A stretch of DNA of 64,000 nucleotides, from contig NZ_JACJOD010000076.1 of NCBI RefSeq assembly GCF_014695385.1, positions 1 through 64,000 on the forward strand, written 5' to 3'. Below, in pieces: positions 52,186 through 61,470 of this stretch; position 1 is the first letter of the stretch; every line of letters starts with the position of its first letter. A program made the position numbers and the translations under genes. The notes beneath the pieces were generated by a model. It made no database searches. It was given only the letters and a program-made list of their open reading frames with translations, and was not told the origin of the DNA. This DNA is from Trichocoleus sp. FACHB-46 (GTDB lineage Bacteria > Cyanobacteriota > Cyanobacteriia > FACHB-46).

Positions 52186-52836
52186 ATGCTAATTGTTGAA
52201 TTATTTATTGCTGGTGGCATCGTCATGATCCCCTTGGTGGGGTTCTCGATTGTGGCGACTGCCCTGATCATCGAACGTTTGGTTTTTTGGTACCGAGTGA
52301 AGCGGCGGCAAAAGCGGGTGATTCGTGATGTACTACGCATTTACCAACATGACGGTGATGCTGCATTGCTTAAGCTCAAACAAAACGCTGACCTACCGAT
52401 CGCTCGCATTTTTCTAGAAGCTGTGGAAGTCGATCATTTTCCGCCTCATGCCTTTCGTCTGACGATGGAAGGAGCCACCCAAGCAGAGCTACCAACGCTC
52501 AGACGGTTTAACTCACTCTTTGACATGGTGATTGCAATTGCTCCTTTGTTGGGGTTGTTGGGAACCGTTCTAGGTCTGATTCGCTCATTTGCCTCGCTCA
52601 ATTTGGGAAGTGCTGGTAGTGAAACTGCTGTGCAAGTAACATCAGGGATCAGCGAAGCGCTAGTCTCAACGGCGGCGGGCTTAATCGTAGCGCTGTTCAC
52701 TCTCTTCTTTGCCAGTATTTTTCGAGGCTTTTATAAGCGGCAAATTGCAGCCATTCAAGAATATTGCAGCCAACTTGAGGTTCTGCATTTGGGTCGTTAT
52801 GAAGGTTTTAGCTCAGTCTCAAAAGTATTGCAGTAG
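52186..52836 (+). CDS. exbB: ExbB-type proton channel subunit
   Basis: A 216-residue MotA/TolQ/ExbB-family inner-membrane protein with three hydrophobic segments (start ELFIAGGIVMIPLVGFSIV; IAPLLGLLGTVLGLIRSF; ISEALVSTAAGLIVALFTL). The TAAGLIVA segment with its conserved threonine is the proton-path helix. With ExbD and TonB it uses the proton gradient to energise outer-membrane receptors. First gene of a five-gene operon: exbD follows after 6 bases, then two permeases and an ATPase. The grouping with an iron ABC importer supports a siderophore role rather than a motility one. Confidence 0.93.
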   Translation: MLIVELFIAGGIVMIPLVGFSIVATALIIERLVFWYRVKRRQKRVIRDVLRIYQHDGDAALLKLKQNADLPIARIFLEAVEVDHFPPHAFRLTMEGATQAELPTLRRFNSLFDMVIAIAPLLGLLGTVLGLIRSFASLNLGSAGSETAVQVTSGISEALVSTAAGLIVALFTLFFASIFRGFYKRQIAAIQEYCSQLEVLHLGRYEGFSSVSKVLQ

Positions 52837-52842
52837 GCGGTT

Positions 52843-53244
52843 ATGAACATTCCTGAAGAGGCGGATGACATTCCCCAAATTAATATTGTCCCGATGATTG
52901 ATGTCATCTTTGCAATTTTGACATTCTTCATCATGTCATCTTTGTTTTTGACTCGCTCTGAGGGTCTACCTGTGAACCTACCCAAGGCACAGACCGCTCA
53001 ATCACAGCAGCAAAGCAAGATGGCAGTCACGGTGGATGAGAAAGGAAATGTATTTCTAAATCGCCAACCGATTACGGTTCAAGAGCTACCAGCAAAAGTG
53101 AAAGCGGCGATGGCGAACAACTCAGAAGCGTTAGTGGTGGTTAATGCTGATGAAAGGGTTCCACATGGTCAGGTGATTACTGTCATGGATCAGTTAAGAA
53201 CCGTTCAAGGTGTGAAGCTAGGAATTGCAACTCGTCGTCCTTAA
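52843..53244 (+). CDS. exbD: ExbD-type biopolymer transport protein
   Basis: A 133-residue ExbD/TolR protein: a short cytoplasmic start, one membrane helix with the essential aspartate (NIVPMIDVIFAILTFFIM, Asp20) and a periplasmic domain ending VMDQLRTVQGVKLGIATR. The length is usual for the family. Partner of ExbB six bases upstream. The next gene (permease) begins one base after the stop if the ATG at 53246 is used. Confidence 0.94.
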   Translation: MNIPEEADDIPQINIVPMIDVIFAILTFFIMSSLFLTRSEGLPVNLPKAQTAQSQQQSKMAVTVDEKGNVFLNRQPITVQELPAKVKAAMANNSEALVVVNADERVPHGQVITVMDQLRTVQGVKLGIATRRP

Positions 53245-53245
53245 C

Positions 53246-54301
53246 ATGGTGAACAAGGAGATGAGGATATGGGGAGAGGATGGCAGGTCCTCGGCTAGGG
53301 GCAAGCATCGACCCCATAAGTTCCAGCTTGTCGGTCTGGTTGTGGGAATTGTTCTGTTAATTGGCTGTTTCATCGCCAGCATTACCTGGGGCGCAGCCGA
53401 TGTTAATCCCAGCACTGTGTGGCAAGCCTTAACGGCTTTTGATGGTTCCACCAATCACTTAATTATCACGAACGTACGATTGCCGAGAGCCTTGGTGGCG
53501 CTGCTGGTCGGAGCTGCGTTGGCTGTGGCAGGCGCTCTCATGCAAGGCTTAACTCGCAACCCTCTAGCCGATCCTGGCATTTTGGGCATTAGTGCTGGGG
53601 CGGCTTTAGCTGTGGTGCTATCGACGTTTTTCTTGGGAACTGTCTCCGTGCAGGTGCAGGCTTGGGTGGCTTTTGCTGGAGGAGCGATCGCGGCGATTAG
53701 TGTCTATCTCTTAGGTTCTGTCGGACGCAGTGGCAGCACCCCCCTCAAACTAATTTTGGCGGGATCTGTGTTGAGCTATCTGTTATTTTCGCTCACCACC
53801 GGAACTTTAATTCTCAGCCAGCGCACTTTAGATGAAGTACGGTTTTGGCTGGCAGGTTCAGTCGCCGGACGCGATCTCAACGTCCTCTTACAGATTCTCC
53901 CTTACCTCCTGGTTGGCTTCATCTTGGCCTTTGGTATGGGCAAACAGATAACAGCTCTGACATTGGGGGAAGATGTCGCGAAAGGACTAGGGCTGCAAAC
54001 TGGCTGGATCAAGGCGATCGCGGCAATGGTGGTGGTGCTGCTTGCAGGTAGCGCTGTAGCATTAGCAGGCCCGATTGGCTTCATCGGTTTGGTAGTGCCT
54101 CACATGGTGCGCTTTTGGGTAGGAGTCGATTATCGTTGGTTGCTGCCTCATGCAGCTGTGTGGGGGGCGATTTTACTGTCTCTTGCTGATCTCGCGGCCC
54201 GCTTAGTCATCAAACCCCAGGAGCTACCCGTTGGCATTATGACCGCTTTGGTCGGGGCTCCATTTTTTATCTACTTGGCGCGATCGCAAGTCAAACGGTA
54301 A
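53246..54301 (+). CDS. iron-siderophore ABC transporter permease 1 (FecCD family)
   Basis: A FecCD/BtuC-type permease of about 350 residues with some nine to ten hydrophobic segments. The motifs [37 protein letters not shown], and PIGFIGLVVPHMVR (contact with the ATPase) are present. I chose the ATG at 53246 over an in-frame TTG at 53225 that overlaps exbD; a further ATG at 53261 is possible. It is followed after 10 bases by a second permease, so the channel is a heterodimer. Confidence 0.92.
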   Translation: MVNKEMRIWGEDGRSSARGKHRPHKFQLVGLVVGIVLLIGCFIASITWGAADVNPSTVWQALTAFDGSTNHLIITNVRLPRALVALLVGAALAVAGALMQGLTRNPLADPGILGISAGAALAVVLSTFFLGTVSVQVQAWVAFAGGAIAAISVYLLGSVGRSGSTPLKLILAGSVLSYLLFSLTTGTLILSQRTLDEVRFWLAGSVAGRDLNVLLQILPYLLVGFILAFGMGKQITALTLGEDVAKGLGLQTGWIKAIAAMVVVLLAGSAVALAGPIGFIGLVVPHMVRFWVGVDYRWLLPHAAVWGAILLSLADLAARLVIKPQELPVGIMTALVGAPFFIYLARSQVKR

Positions 54302-54311
54302 AAGGAATGCA

Positions 54312-55367
54312 ATGAAACCAATAGAACTGCCTTGGCTAGTCATTCGTTCCTCCGCTTGGCCGCTCTCTTTTAAGATCAACCGCCGAGTGCCACTGGTGCT
54401 CTTGGGGCTTACAGTTGCGACGTTGCTGGTCATGGTCTGGAGCGTCAGCTATGGCGAATATCCCATTGCTCCCCTAGATGTTATTAAAAGTATTTTAGGA
54501 TTGCCAACTACCAATCCTGATGATGGTTTTGTGATCAACACCTTACGCTTGCCCCGCGTCATCGTAGCGTTTTTGGTAGGCACTGGGTTAGCGATCGCCG
54601 GAACCATCCTACAAGGACTCACTCGTAATCCCTTGGCATCTCCAGAAATTGTGGGTGTACAAGCTGGGGCAGGCTTAGCAGCAGTAGCTCTGATTGTACT
54701 ATTTCCCTCACTTCCCGCCTTCGCTTTACCCATTGCTGCCTTTGCAGGTGCTTTGGTCGCAGCGTTGCTAGTTTATGGTTTGGCTTGGGATCGAGGTGCA
54801 GCACCCATTCGCTTAATTTTGGTTGGCGTGGGTGTAGCGGCGATTGCCTCGGCTCTAAGTAGTTTGTTGATTACCTTTGGTAATATTGAGGATGTCAGTC
54901 AAGCCTTGGTGTGGTTAGCTGGCAGCGTCTATGGCCGAACTTGGGAGCATGTGCAAGCGTTACTTCCTTGGTTGGGTGTGTTTATTCCACTCTCTTTGCT
55001 TTGTGCTCGTGATTTAAATACGCTCCATTTAGGAGATGAGGTTGCCCGTGGTTTAGGCGTTCCGATCGAGCGGCAGCGGGGCTTATTGCTGATCACTTGT
55101 GTGGCTCTATCGGGAGCAAGTGTAGCGACAGCAGGTACAATCGGGTTTGTGGGTCTAATGTCACCCCACTTAGCGCGTCAGTTAGTCGGTCCTGCCCATG
55201 AAGGACTGCTACCAACCGCAGCTTTAGTGGGTGGATTGATGGTAGCTCTCGCTGACTTTTTGGGCCGATCGCTCTTTGCCCCCATCGAACTGCCCTGTGG
55301 GGTGATTACTGCTGTAGTGGGTGCGCCCTATTTTTTCTACCTGCTCTATCGAAACCGGAATGCATAA
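54312..55367 (+). CDS. iron-siderophore ABC transporter permease 2 (FecCD family)
   Basis: A 351-residue FecCD-family permease, paralogous to the gene before it. [36 protein letters not shown] and [16 protein letters not shown] are the equivalent motifs. The 3' end overlaps the start of the ATPase gene by 8 bases (ATGCATAA), which indicates coupled translation and a matched complex. Confidence 0.93.
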   Translation: MKPIELPWLVIRSSAWPLSFKINRRVPLVLLGLTVATLLVMVWSVSYGEYPIAPLDVIKSILGLPTTNPDDGFVINTLRLPRVIVAFLVGTGLAIAGTILQGLTRNPLASPEIVGVQAGAGLAAVALIVLFPSLPAFALPIAAFAGALVAALLVYGLAWDRGAAPIRLILVGVGVAAIASALSSLLITFGNIEDVSQALVWLAGSVYGRTWEHVQALLPWLGVFIPLSLLCARDLNTLHLGDEVARGLGVPIERQRGLLLITCVALSGASVATAGTIGFVGLMSPHLARQLVGPAHEGLLPTAALVGGLMVALADFLGRSLFAPIELPCGVITAVVGAPYFFYLLYRNRNA

Positions 55368-56199
55368 CAGCACCTCAATGGAATCAGCACTCACCGCTCG
55401 CAAACTCACCCTGGCATACGATCGCGCAACCATTATTCGAGATTTGCATGTAGACATTCCAGCCCATCAAATCACTGCTTTGGTTGGTCCTAACGGCTGT
55501 GGCAAATCTACGTTGCTCAAGGGACTCGCCCGATTAATCAAGCCTCAGAGTGGTGTGGTGTATCTCGATAGCGCCGCGATCGCTAAGCTCTCCACCAAAG
55601 AAGTCGCCAAGCGCTTGGGCATGCTGCCCCAAAACCCATCAGCTCCCGAAGGTTTAACGGTGCGCGAATTAGTCGCACAAGGGCGCTATCCTCACCAAAG
55701 CTGGTTGCAACAATGGTCAAAAGAAGATGAACAGTTGACCGAGCAGGCGCTAGTAATTACAGGGATGACCGAGCTGAGCGATCGCCCTCTAGATAGCCTG
55801 TCGGGAGGACAGCGCCAGCGGGCCTGGATTGCAATGGCTTTAGCTCAAAACACAGACATTCTATTACTGGATGAACCCACTACATTTCTAGATCTAGCGC
55901 ATCAAATCGAAGTTCTAGATTTGCTGTATGAACTGAACCAAACCCAAGGCCGCACGATCGTCATGGTGCTGCATGATTTAAACCAAGCTTGTCGCTATGC
56001 AGATTATTTAGTGGTGATGCGGCAAGGAAATATCTATGCTCAGGGTGTGCCGCCAGAAATCATGACTGAAGCAATGGTAGAAGAGGTGTTTGGGCTAAAG
56101 AGCAGCATTGTCCGCGATCCCGTCGCAGGCACCCCTATGTGCATCCCGATTAGCCAAAAAATGCCTATGAAACGAGACTATGTAGGACAGCAGCTCTAA
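55360..56199 (+). CDS. iron-siderophore ABC transporter ATPase (FecE-like)
   Basis: A cytoplasmic ABC ATPase of about 279 residues. Walker [11 protein letters not shown]-loop LGMLPQNP, signature LSGGQRQRA, Walker [13 protein letters not shown] and the switch histidine in [14 protein letters not shown] are all present. It is of the FepC/FecE class. The start is taken at the ATG at 55360 that overlaps the permease stop; 55378 is an alternative. It closes the operon; the 200 bases after it hold no gene I recognise, then an IS630 remnant. Confidence 0.94.
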   Translation: MHNSTSMESALTARKLTLAYDRATIIRDLHVDIPAHQITALVGPNGCGKSTLLKGLARLIKPQSGVVYLDSAAIAKLSTKEVAKRLGMLPQNPSAPEGLTVRELVAQGRYPHQSWLQQWSKEDEQLTEQALVITGMTELSDRPLDSLSGGQRQRAWIAMALAQNTDILLLDEPTTFLDLAHQIEVLDLLYELNQTQGRTIVMVLHDLNQACRYADYLVVMRQGNIYAQGVPPEIMTEAMVEEVFGLKSSIVRDPVAGTPMCIPISQKMPMKRDYVGQQL

Positions 56200-56399
56200 C
56201 CAACGAAATCCCAGGGCAAACGCATCTAAATCCTGGTTTAGGCTGCGAAAGAGTCGTGATAAGTTCAGCTCCTCGTGCCGGATTAATCTTCCCCCAGCCT
56301 ACTAACTCACTTCGCTGAGCTAAGAGACCTACGCAGCAATCGCAGTAAAGAACATTTACTTCTCAATATTGTAGCGATCACCATCGTTTCTAACTCTAC

Positions 56400-56891
56400 C
56401 CAATATGCCGCGTTTCGTGCTTTTTGGGCTCATACGCTGTTTCTCCTTCAGCCAAGGCTTGAGGCCATTTTTTTCAGAGTGCGACGCACCGTCTCATCCG
56501 AAATTTGCTCAACCAGGTTCACTTCGACCAATCGATCTGCCAACAGTTGCATGGTCCACTCACCTCGCCCTGCCGGAGGGGCACTACAGGTCGTGGCAAC
56601 TAAAAAGGCTTCTGCTTTGCCATCGAGTTTACGTTTCCCCCCGGTCGCGGCAACTCACTCAAGGCAAACTCAACACCACCCGTAACAAATTTCTGCCGAG
56701 TCCGATGAACCGTCGATTCGCCGAAATGCTATGTGTCGGCGAATCGACGGTTCATCCCGATGTCCTTCGTCTGCGAGGAGCAGAATTTGAGCCCGCTTCA
56801 ATCTTCTCGCACCAAGCTTGTTTTGATGAGTGAATTGAAACAGTTGCTGACGTTCTTCAGGGGTGAGGATGACAGTATACTTTTCTGACAT
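56400..56891 (-). pseudogene. IS630-family transposase remnant
   Basis: From the ATG at 56891 the minus strand reads SEKYTVILTPEERQQLFQF and RRLKRAQILLLADEGHRDE, the helix-turn-helix start of an IS630-type transposase. Further pieces are in other frames: GESTVHRTRQKFVTGGVEF, then KRKLDGKAEAFLVATT and WTMQLLADRLVEVNLVEQ, and a last piece near 56450. At least three frame changes are needed, and the catalytic DDE part is missing, so it is dead. The first break coincides with a perfect hairpin at 56704-56756. Confidence 0.75.
56704..56756. repeat. perfect 21-bp inverted repeat inside the IS630 remnant
   Basis: Arms 56704-56724 and 56736-56756 are exact reverse complements around the 11-base loop AATGCTATGTG. 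The arm nearer 56704, read on the minus strand, encodes the expected GESTVH of the transposase; the other arm is its inverted copy and replaces normal coding. This looks like a templated inversion or duplication, not an IS end. Confidence 0.8.
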
Positions 56892-56947
56892 GAGGAGGGG
56901 ATTCCTGATTTTCAACAGTTTCCCTGACTTCTCTCTACCTGTCAAAA

Positions 56948-59128
56948 TCATTGTGGTGAACTACTAGGCTGCAACTCCCCGAACTTAGGACTCCACCAGC
57001 CTTGGGCTGTATGGAAGTAGACCGCTTCTTTATGTTGACTATTACCCCTAGCCTGAGCATCGGAGCAACGCAGCAATTGCTTGGCTTGACCTGCTTTTTC
57101 GTAGGTATAGGTTTCTAAAGGCTTTTGGCAAATCGGGCAAGGATATTCTGTGAGCTGAGATGGCAGTGAGGCTGACGCCTGGGTTTGGTTGCGGGGACGC
57201 TCCCACTTACGACTGCGATCGCTCCAAAATAGCACTACGTCTTCACAACCACTGACGCACTTGAGGAAGTACTTTTTCTTGACTTTGCTGCTAGGAATTT
57301 TAGCCAAGTAATTTTGGCATTGCGGGCAACGAGTCCGCGACAAGTTCAATGCTTTTTCGGGGTGCGGGGCAGGATTCGTCGTCAGATGTGCTGGGATCAC
57401 TTGTCTCGCTTTTGTCAGTGCAGGCGTGAAGTACTCCCGATTCCAGGTGGTGAGGTAGGTTTGCCAATCCTGTTTCCCGTCAGCAATTTGGTCTAGAGCC
57501 TGCTCCATCTGGGCTGTAAATTTAGCTTCTAGCAGATCGGGTAAGGCATCTTGCAAAAAGCTATCCACTTCTAACCCTAAACTGGTAGGTTGCAAATGCC
57601 CTTTGACGACCTCCACATACAGCCGTTGCTTCAGTGTCTGGATGGTAGGAGCGTAGGTGCTGGGACGACCAATGCCTCTGCGCTCCATCACTTGTACTAG
57701 CTTGGGTTCGCTGTAGCGCGGTGGGGGTTGAGTTTGCTTCTGCTCATGTGCTGCCTGTTGCAGCGTCAGGGCTTGCTGAGGAGCTAGCGTGGGTAGCTCG
57801 GCATCTGCACTCAGGTTAGGCCAATACTTGCTGTAACCCAAAAACTCGATCACCTGCCCTTTCGCTTGCCAAAATATGGAACCTGATTGAGTAACAATTT
57901 GCGTTTGCCGTAGTCGAGCCGCCTGGCATTGCGAAGCGATCGCCCGTTTCCAAATCAGCACATATAAGTCGAAGGCATCGGCAGCCAATTCGACCCGCAA
58001 TTCTTTAGAAGGACGATAAACATCTGTCGGTCGAATCGCTTCATGAGCTTCCTGTGCGCCTTTCGCTTTGCGGTGCTGGGTCACTTTTTTCGGCACGTTG
58101 TCTGGGTCATGGGCCTCTAACCACTGTCTTGCTTGGGTACAAAACTCAGGGCTGAGGGCAATGCTATCGGTTCGCATGTAGGTAATCAGTCCCGCTTCGT
58201 AGAGAGATTGGGCCACCTGCATGGTCTTCTCAGGACTGAACCGCAAGCGAGACCCTGCCGCTTGTTGCAGCGTTGAAGTGATAAATGGGGGGGGTGGAGT
58301 GCGAGTTGCCGTCTTACCTTCCACAGAAACGACGTGATGCGGATTTTGTTGAGCAATTTCGACTAAGCGATCGGCAGCCGCTTGAGAGGTCACGCGATCG
58401 GATTCCGGAATTTGTCCTTCTGCTTTTTGGGCCGCATCATCAGGTTGGGCCGTCTCAGCCTTGGCTTCTGTCGGTTGGCTGCGGTAATAAGCTCGCAAAC
58501 CTTCGGCATAATCGACAAACACGCTCCAATAGTCTTGGGACACAAAGGCTTGAATTTGCCGCTCGCGATCGCAAACGATATGCAATGTCGCACTTTGAAC
58601 ACGACCCATACTTTTAGCGCCGTTGTGCAATTGCCAAAGCAAAGGAGAGCCTTTGAACCCAACCAGCTTATCTAGAACCGTACGGCACAAACCAGAGTTC
58701 ACTAGATTGAGATCGATCGAGCGGGGTTGGGCGATCGCGGCTCGCACGGCATTCGGGGTGATTTCTGTGTAAACCACTCGTTGAGGCTGTTTGAGATTGA
58801 GCGCTTGCTGAATGTGCCAGGCGATCGTTTCTCCCTCGCGATCGTAGTCGGTTGCTAGCACCACAGTTTTAACTTGCTTCACCGCCGATCGCAGTTGTTG
58901 AATGGTTTCTTTGCCTCTAGTGCCTCGCGCCATAAAGCGGCACTTCACGGAGTTATGGTCTAGATCAAAGCCCAAAGCATCTTCACCATCATGGGCGAGT
59001 TCGCGAATATGCCCCATGCTGGCCTTGACTAGCCAATCTGATCCCAGAATTTGACTCAGCTTTTTGACTTTACCAGGACTTTCAACGATTAGCAGCTTGG
59101 TTGCCAAGACAGATTCCCTTTCGCTCAC
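56948..59128 (-). CDS. topA: type IA DNA topoisomerase I
   Basis: A 726-residue type IA topoisomerase that relaxes negative supercoils. The TOPRIM domain (LLIVESPGKVKKLSQIL; LATDYDREGETIAWH) is followed by the core with the active tyrosine in LITYMRTDSIALSPEF and RRGIGRPSTYAPTIQ. At the C-terminus are two cysteine clusters (CPQCQNYLAKI, LKCVSGCEDV; CPICQKPLE) of the zinc-ribbon type. The region usually written QQARRxLDRLVGY reads NSGLCRTVLDKLVGF, an oddity. It is shorter than many cyanobacterial TopA proteins, so it may be a second paralogue. GTG start at 59128; ATG is absent nearby. Confidence 0.92.
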   Translation of the reverse strand: MSERESVLATKLLIVESPGKVKKLSQILGSDWLVKASMGHIRELAHDGEDALGFDLDHNSVKCRFMARGTRGKETIQQLRSAVKQVKTVVLATDYDREGETIAWHIQQALNLKQPQRVVYTEITPNAVRAAIAQPRSIDLNLVNSGLCRTVLDKLVGFKGSPLLWQLHNGAKSMGRVQSATLHIVCDRERQIQAFVSQDYWSVFVDYAEGLRAYYRSQPTEAKAETAQPDDAAQKAEGQIPESDRVTSQAAADRLVEIAQQNPHHVVSVEGKTATRTPPPPFITSTLQQAAGSRLRFSPEKTMQVAQSLYEAGLITYMRTDSIALSPEFCTQARQWLEAHDPDNVPKKVTQHRKAKGAQEAHEAIRPTDVYRPSKELRVELAADAFDLYVLIWKRAIASQCQAARLRQTQIVTQSGSIFWQAKGQVIEFLGYSKYWPNLSADAELPTLAPQQALTLQQAAHEQKQTQPPPRYSEPKLVQVMERRGIGRPSTYAPTIQTLKQRLYVEVVKGHLQPTSLGLEVDSFLQDALPDLLEAKFTAQMEQALDQIADGKQDWQTYLTTWNREYFTPALTKARQVIPAHLTTNPAPHPEKALNLSRTRCPQCQNYLAKIPSSKVKKKYFLKCVSGCEDVVLFWSDRSRKWERPRNQTQASASLPSQLTEYPCPICQKPLETYTYEKAGQAKQLLRCSDAQARGNSQHKEAVYFHTAQGWWSPKFGELQPSSSPQ

Positions 59129-59480
59129 CCAGGAGCAATAACTCCATGTACAATTGTACTATCTGGTATCTAGGAGCTGCACCAAGTTCTTTTCAACATG
59201 CATTTTCAACATACATAAGATACAACTCAAACAACGCATAAAATCCCCCTATCGTTACCAGCCTTAAATCCTTAAACCAGTTGCAATTTCGCTAAGCAGG
59301 CAGAGCTTGAGTCAAAATCAGAGCATTGCATCACTAGAGTCATCCCCTTAAGACAAGACCCTAGCAGTAGAGAAGATGCCGAGGAGCATCTGCCACAACA
59401 GCAACATCTGCTCACAAGCTCAGCGCTTCGCAAGATTAACTTATTTAGAAGTCATCAGGCTGATACAGGCTGACAGTAGA
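59129..59480. other. intergenic region between topA and a hypothetical gene
   Basis: About 350 bases without a convincing gene. It contains a TACAAT sequence near 59150 (minus strand) that could be the topA -10 element, without a good -35. I see no RNA gene, repeat or terminator I could defend. Confidence 0.5.
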
Positions 59481-60110
59481 CTAACGGCTACCCTCAGCAG
59501 CGGCCTTAGTCAAACTATATTGACCTTTTTTGCCTCGAAACCATTGTCCATCCTTCGCTCCAGTAGAGAGGATATTTAACATGCGATCGCGAGCCTTGTT
59601 CCGCACATCTTGAGGAATCTCAGCCGTGAAGATGGCGTTGATCAGATCAGGAACGCTTAAGAGCTGCTTAGGTTGCTGCTGGAAAACCGTAGTAATAGCT
59701 ACAGGCAACGAAGTCTGACGAAATGGGTCTTGCAAGTAATCCTGCCAATTTCTAGATTGCCGGGGTTTCTTGGTGGCCTTGGTCGCTTGACGGCCTCTGG
59801 TGGCAGTCGGTTCGGGAGCCGTAGCGGGTTCGGGAGCCGCAGTAGATGCAGCCGTGGCCTCAGGAGTAGCTGTAGGTTTAGGCGCAGCTGTAGCAGGTGG
59901 CTTTGATGCAGAGAGAGCAGTGGCTGCTTGAGTAGATGTCGCAGGAGCCGTTGTGGTAGAAAATAGATCAATCACTGTTTTGAGGCTCTGACGCTTCTCC
60001 CGCAAGGCCTCTAGTTGTATTGTGATTTCTGCTTCTTGAGTTGCGAGAGTAGCATCTGCTTCCAGGAGATTGGTGAGGATAGCGGTAGGAGAAGTTGAAG
60101 AATTAGCCAT
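59481..60110 (-). CDS. hypothetical protein, coiled coil + Ala/Pro linker + C-terminal domain
   Basis: 209 residues, family not recognised. Residues about 10-50 are charged and helical (LATQEAEITIQLEALREKRQ), a likely coiled coil. A low-complexity Ala/Thr/Pro linker (about 55-110) follows, then a basic patch (RGRQATKATKKPRQSRNW). A folded C-terminal part (about 120-205) contains LLSVPDLINAIFTAEIPQD and ends WFRGKKGQYSLTK, which reads like a winged-helix domain. This suggests a nucleic-acid-associated protein, but that is inference. It stands alone, divergent from the HU gene. Confidence 0.75.
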   Translation of the reverse strand: MANSSTSPTAILTNLLEADATLATQEAEITIQLEALREKRQSLKTVIDLFSTTTAPATSTQAATALSASKPPATAAPKPTATPEATAASTAAPEPATAPEPTATRGRQATKATKKPRQSRNWQDYLQDPFRQTSLPVAITTVFQQQPKQLLSVPDLINAIFTAEIPQDVRNKARDRMLNILSTGAKDGQWFRGKKGQYSLTKAAAEGSR

Positions 60111-60236
60111 AGGAAGTGCTGTCTTAGCAATTAGAGTTCAAGAGCATCATACAAAGCTCTGATATTTTCAGGAAGCCTCAAGAGGATAAGTCTTTAGACT
60201 TAGTGAGAACTTGTGATCACTGGTAAGAACCTGAAC

Positions 60237-60242
60237 TATAAT
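60237..60242 (+). promoter_or_regulatory. -10 element of the HU gene
   Basis: A consensus TATAAT 27 bases before the ATG. No good -35 at 17 bases; a GTGATCAC palindrome lies just upstream at 60213-60220. Confidence 0.45.
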
Positions 60243-60268
60243 CACACCAAGTGTTGTGAGGTTTTTAA

Positions 60269-60550
60269 ATGAACAAGGGAGAATTGGTAGATGCAGTCGC
60301 TGCAAAAGCCAACGTGACCAAAAAACAAGCTGACGCCATCTTGAGTGCTGTGTTTGACACCATTCAGGAAACGGTCGCTTCAGGTGAAAAGGTCACCCTG
60401 ATTGGATTTGGTACTTTTGAACCCAGAGAACGCCAAGCACGGGAAGGCCGCAATCCTAAGACTGGCGAAACGATGAAGATTCCAGCGACTAAAGTTCCAG
60501 CCTTCAGTGCTGGCAAAGTCTTCAAAGACAAGGTTTCTCCAACCGCTTAA
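60269..60550 (+). CDS. hup: HU-family DNA-binding protein
   Basis: A 93-residue HU protein, full usual length. MNKGELVDAVAAKANVTKKQ starts the dimer helices, and GFGTFEPRERQAREGRNPKT holds the DNA-binding arm, followed by GETMKIPATKVPAFSAGKVF. It bends and packs DNA as a dimer in the nucleoid. It is a single-gene unit with its own -10 element and a strong terminator. Confidence 0.97.
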   Translation: MNKGELVDAVAAKANVTKKQADAILSAVFDTIQETVASGEKVTLIGFGTFEPRERQAREGRNPKTGETMKIPATKVPAFSAGKVFKDKVSPTA

Positions 60551-60576
60551 GCGGTTTTCTCAAAGATTAGTCACTT

Positions 60577-60601
60577 GCCTCCTCATTGCAGGAGGCTTTT
60601 T
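60577..60601 (+). terminator. rho-independent terminator of the HU gene
   Basis: GCCTCCT-CATTGC-AGGAGGC followed by TTTTT. A second small palindrome, AACCGCTTAAGCGGTT, covers the stop codon just upstream (60541-60556). Confidence 0.9.
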
Positions 60602-60641
60602 CGTCCCAGTACTCCTGCTCTAACAGCTAGTTAAAGGAAGC

Positions 60642-61463
60642 ATGGAAGTGGTGATGTCATTAGTGGACATTGGGGTTAATCTGACCAACGCTGCCTTCGA
60701 TCACGATCGCCCACTCGTCATTGAACGAGCGATCGCCGCAGGAGTTGGCACTATGATCCTCACAGGCACTACTGTAGATACCAGCCAGGCAGCTCAAGTT
60801 TTAGCCAGGCACTATCCAGGCACTTTGTACTCAACCGCAGGGGTGCATCCTCATGATGTGCGCCACTGTGATGCAGCCACCGCTAGCCACTTACGAGAGC
60901 TAAGCATTCATCCGGAAGTGGTTGCGATCGGTGAATGCGGGCTGGACTATAACCGTGATTATTCACCTCGTCCCGAGCAGGAATACTGGTTTGAGGCCCA
61001 ACTTCAACTCGCTTGCGAACTAAAGTTACCCCTCTTTCTCCATGAACGAGATGCCCATCAACGCTTCTTGGAAATTCTCCAGCCGTACCGTAGCCAATTA
61101 ACCGCAGCTGTAGTGCATTGTTTCACGGGCAACGCGGAAGAACTAAAAGCTTATCTAGACTGGGATTTACACATTGGTATCACTGGCTGGCTCTGTGATG
61201 AGCGGCGGGGTTTACATCTGCAAGAGTTAGTAGCCCAAATTCCCTTAGATCGATTGATGCTAGAAACAGATGCACCTTACTTAACCCCTAGAACGCTGCG
61301 CCCTAAGCCCAAGGGGGGACGGAATGAGCCTGCCTTTCTACCCCAGGTTTTGCAGACTGTAGCCAGCGCGATCGCCAAACCCGTTGAGGAAGTCGCTCAA
61401 GCTACTACGGCAACCGCTTACCAATTTTTCCAGCTACCACCTGACAAAAATAATTCCGGTTAG
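60642..61463 (+). CDS. tatD: TatD-family metal-dependent DNase
   Basis: A 273-residue TatD hydrolase on a TIM barrel. Metal-binding motifs are seen: a variant VDIGVNLTN start (family form is D-x-H-x-N), TAGVHPHDV, AIGECGLDYNRD, PLFLHERDA, VVHCFTGN and LMLETDAPYLTP. AAAGGAAG precedes the ATG at 60642; the ATG at 60654 (MSLVDIG) fits the family start better and is an alternative. It ends 7 bases from the convergent histidine kinase gene. Confidence 0.93.
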   Translation: MEVVMSLVDIGVNLTNAAFDHDRPLVIERAIAAGVGTMILTGTTVDTSQAAQVLARHYPGTLYSTAGVHPHDVRHCDAATASHLRELSIHPEVVAIGECGLDYNRDYSPRPEQEYWFEAQLQLACELKLPLFLHERDAHQRFLEILQPYRSQLTAAVVHCFTGNAEELKAYLDWDLHIGITGWLCDERRGLHLQELVAQIPLDRLMLETDAPYLTPRTLRPKPKGGRNEPAFLPQVLQTVASAIAKPVEEVAQATTATAYQFFQLPPDKNNSG

Positions 61464-61470
61464 CCGTTTC

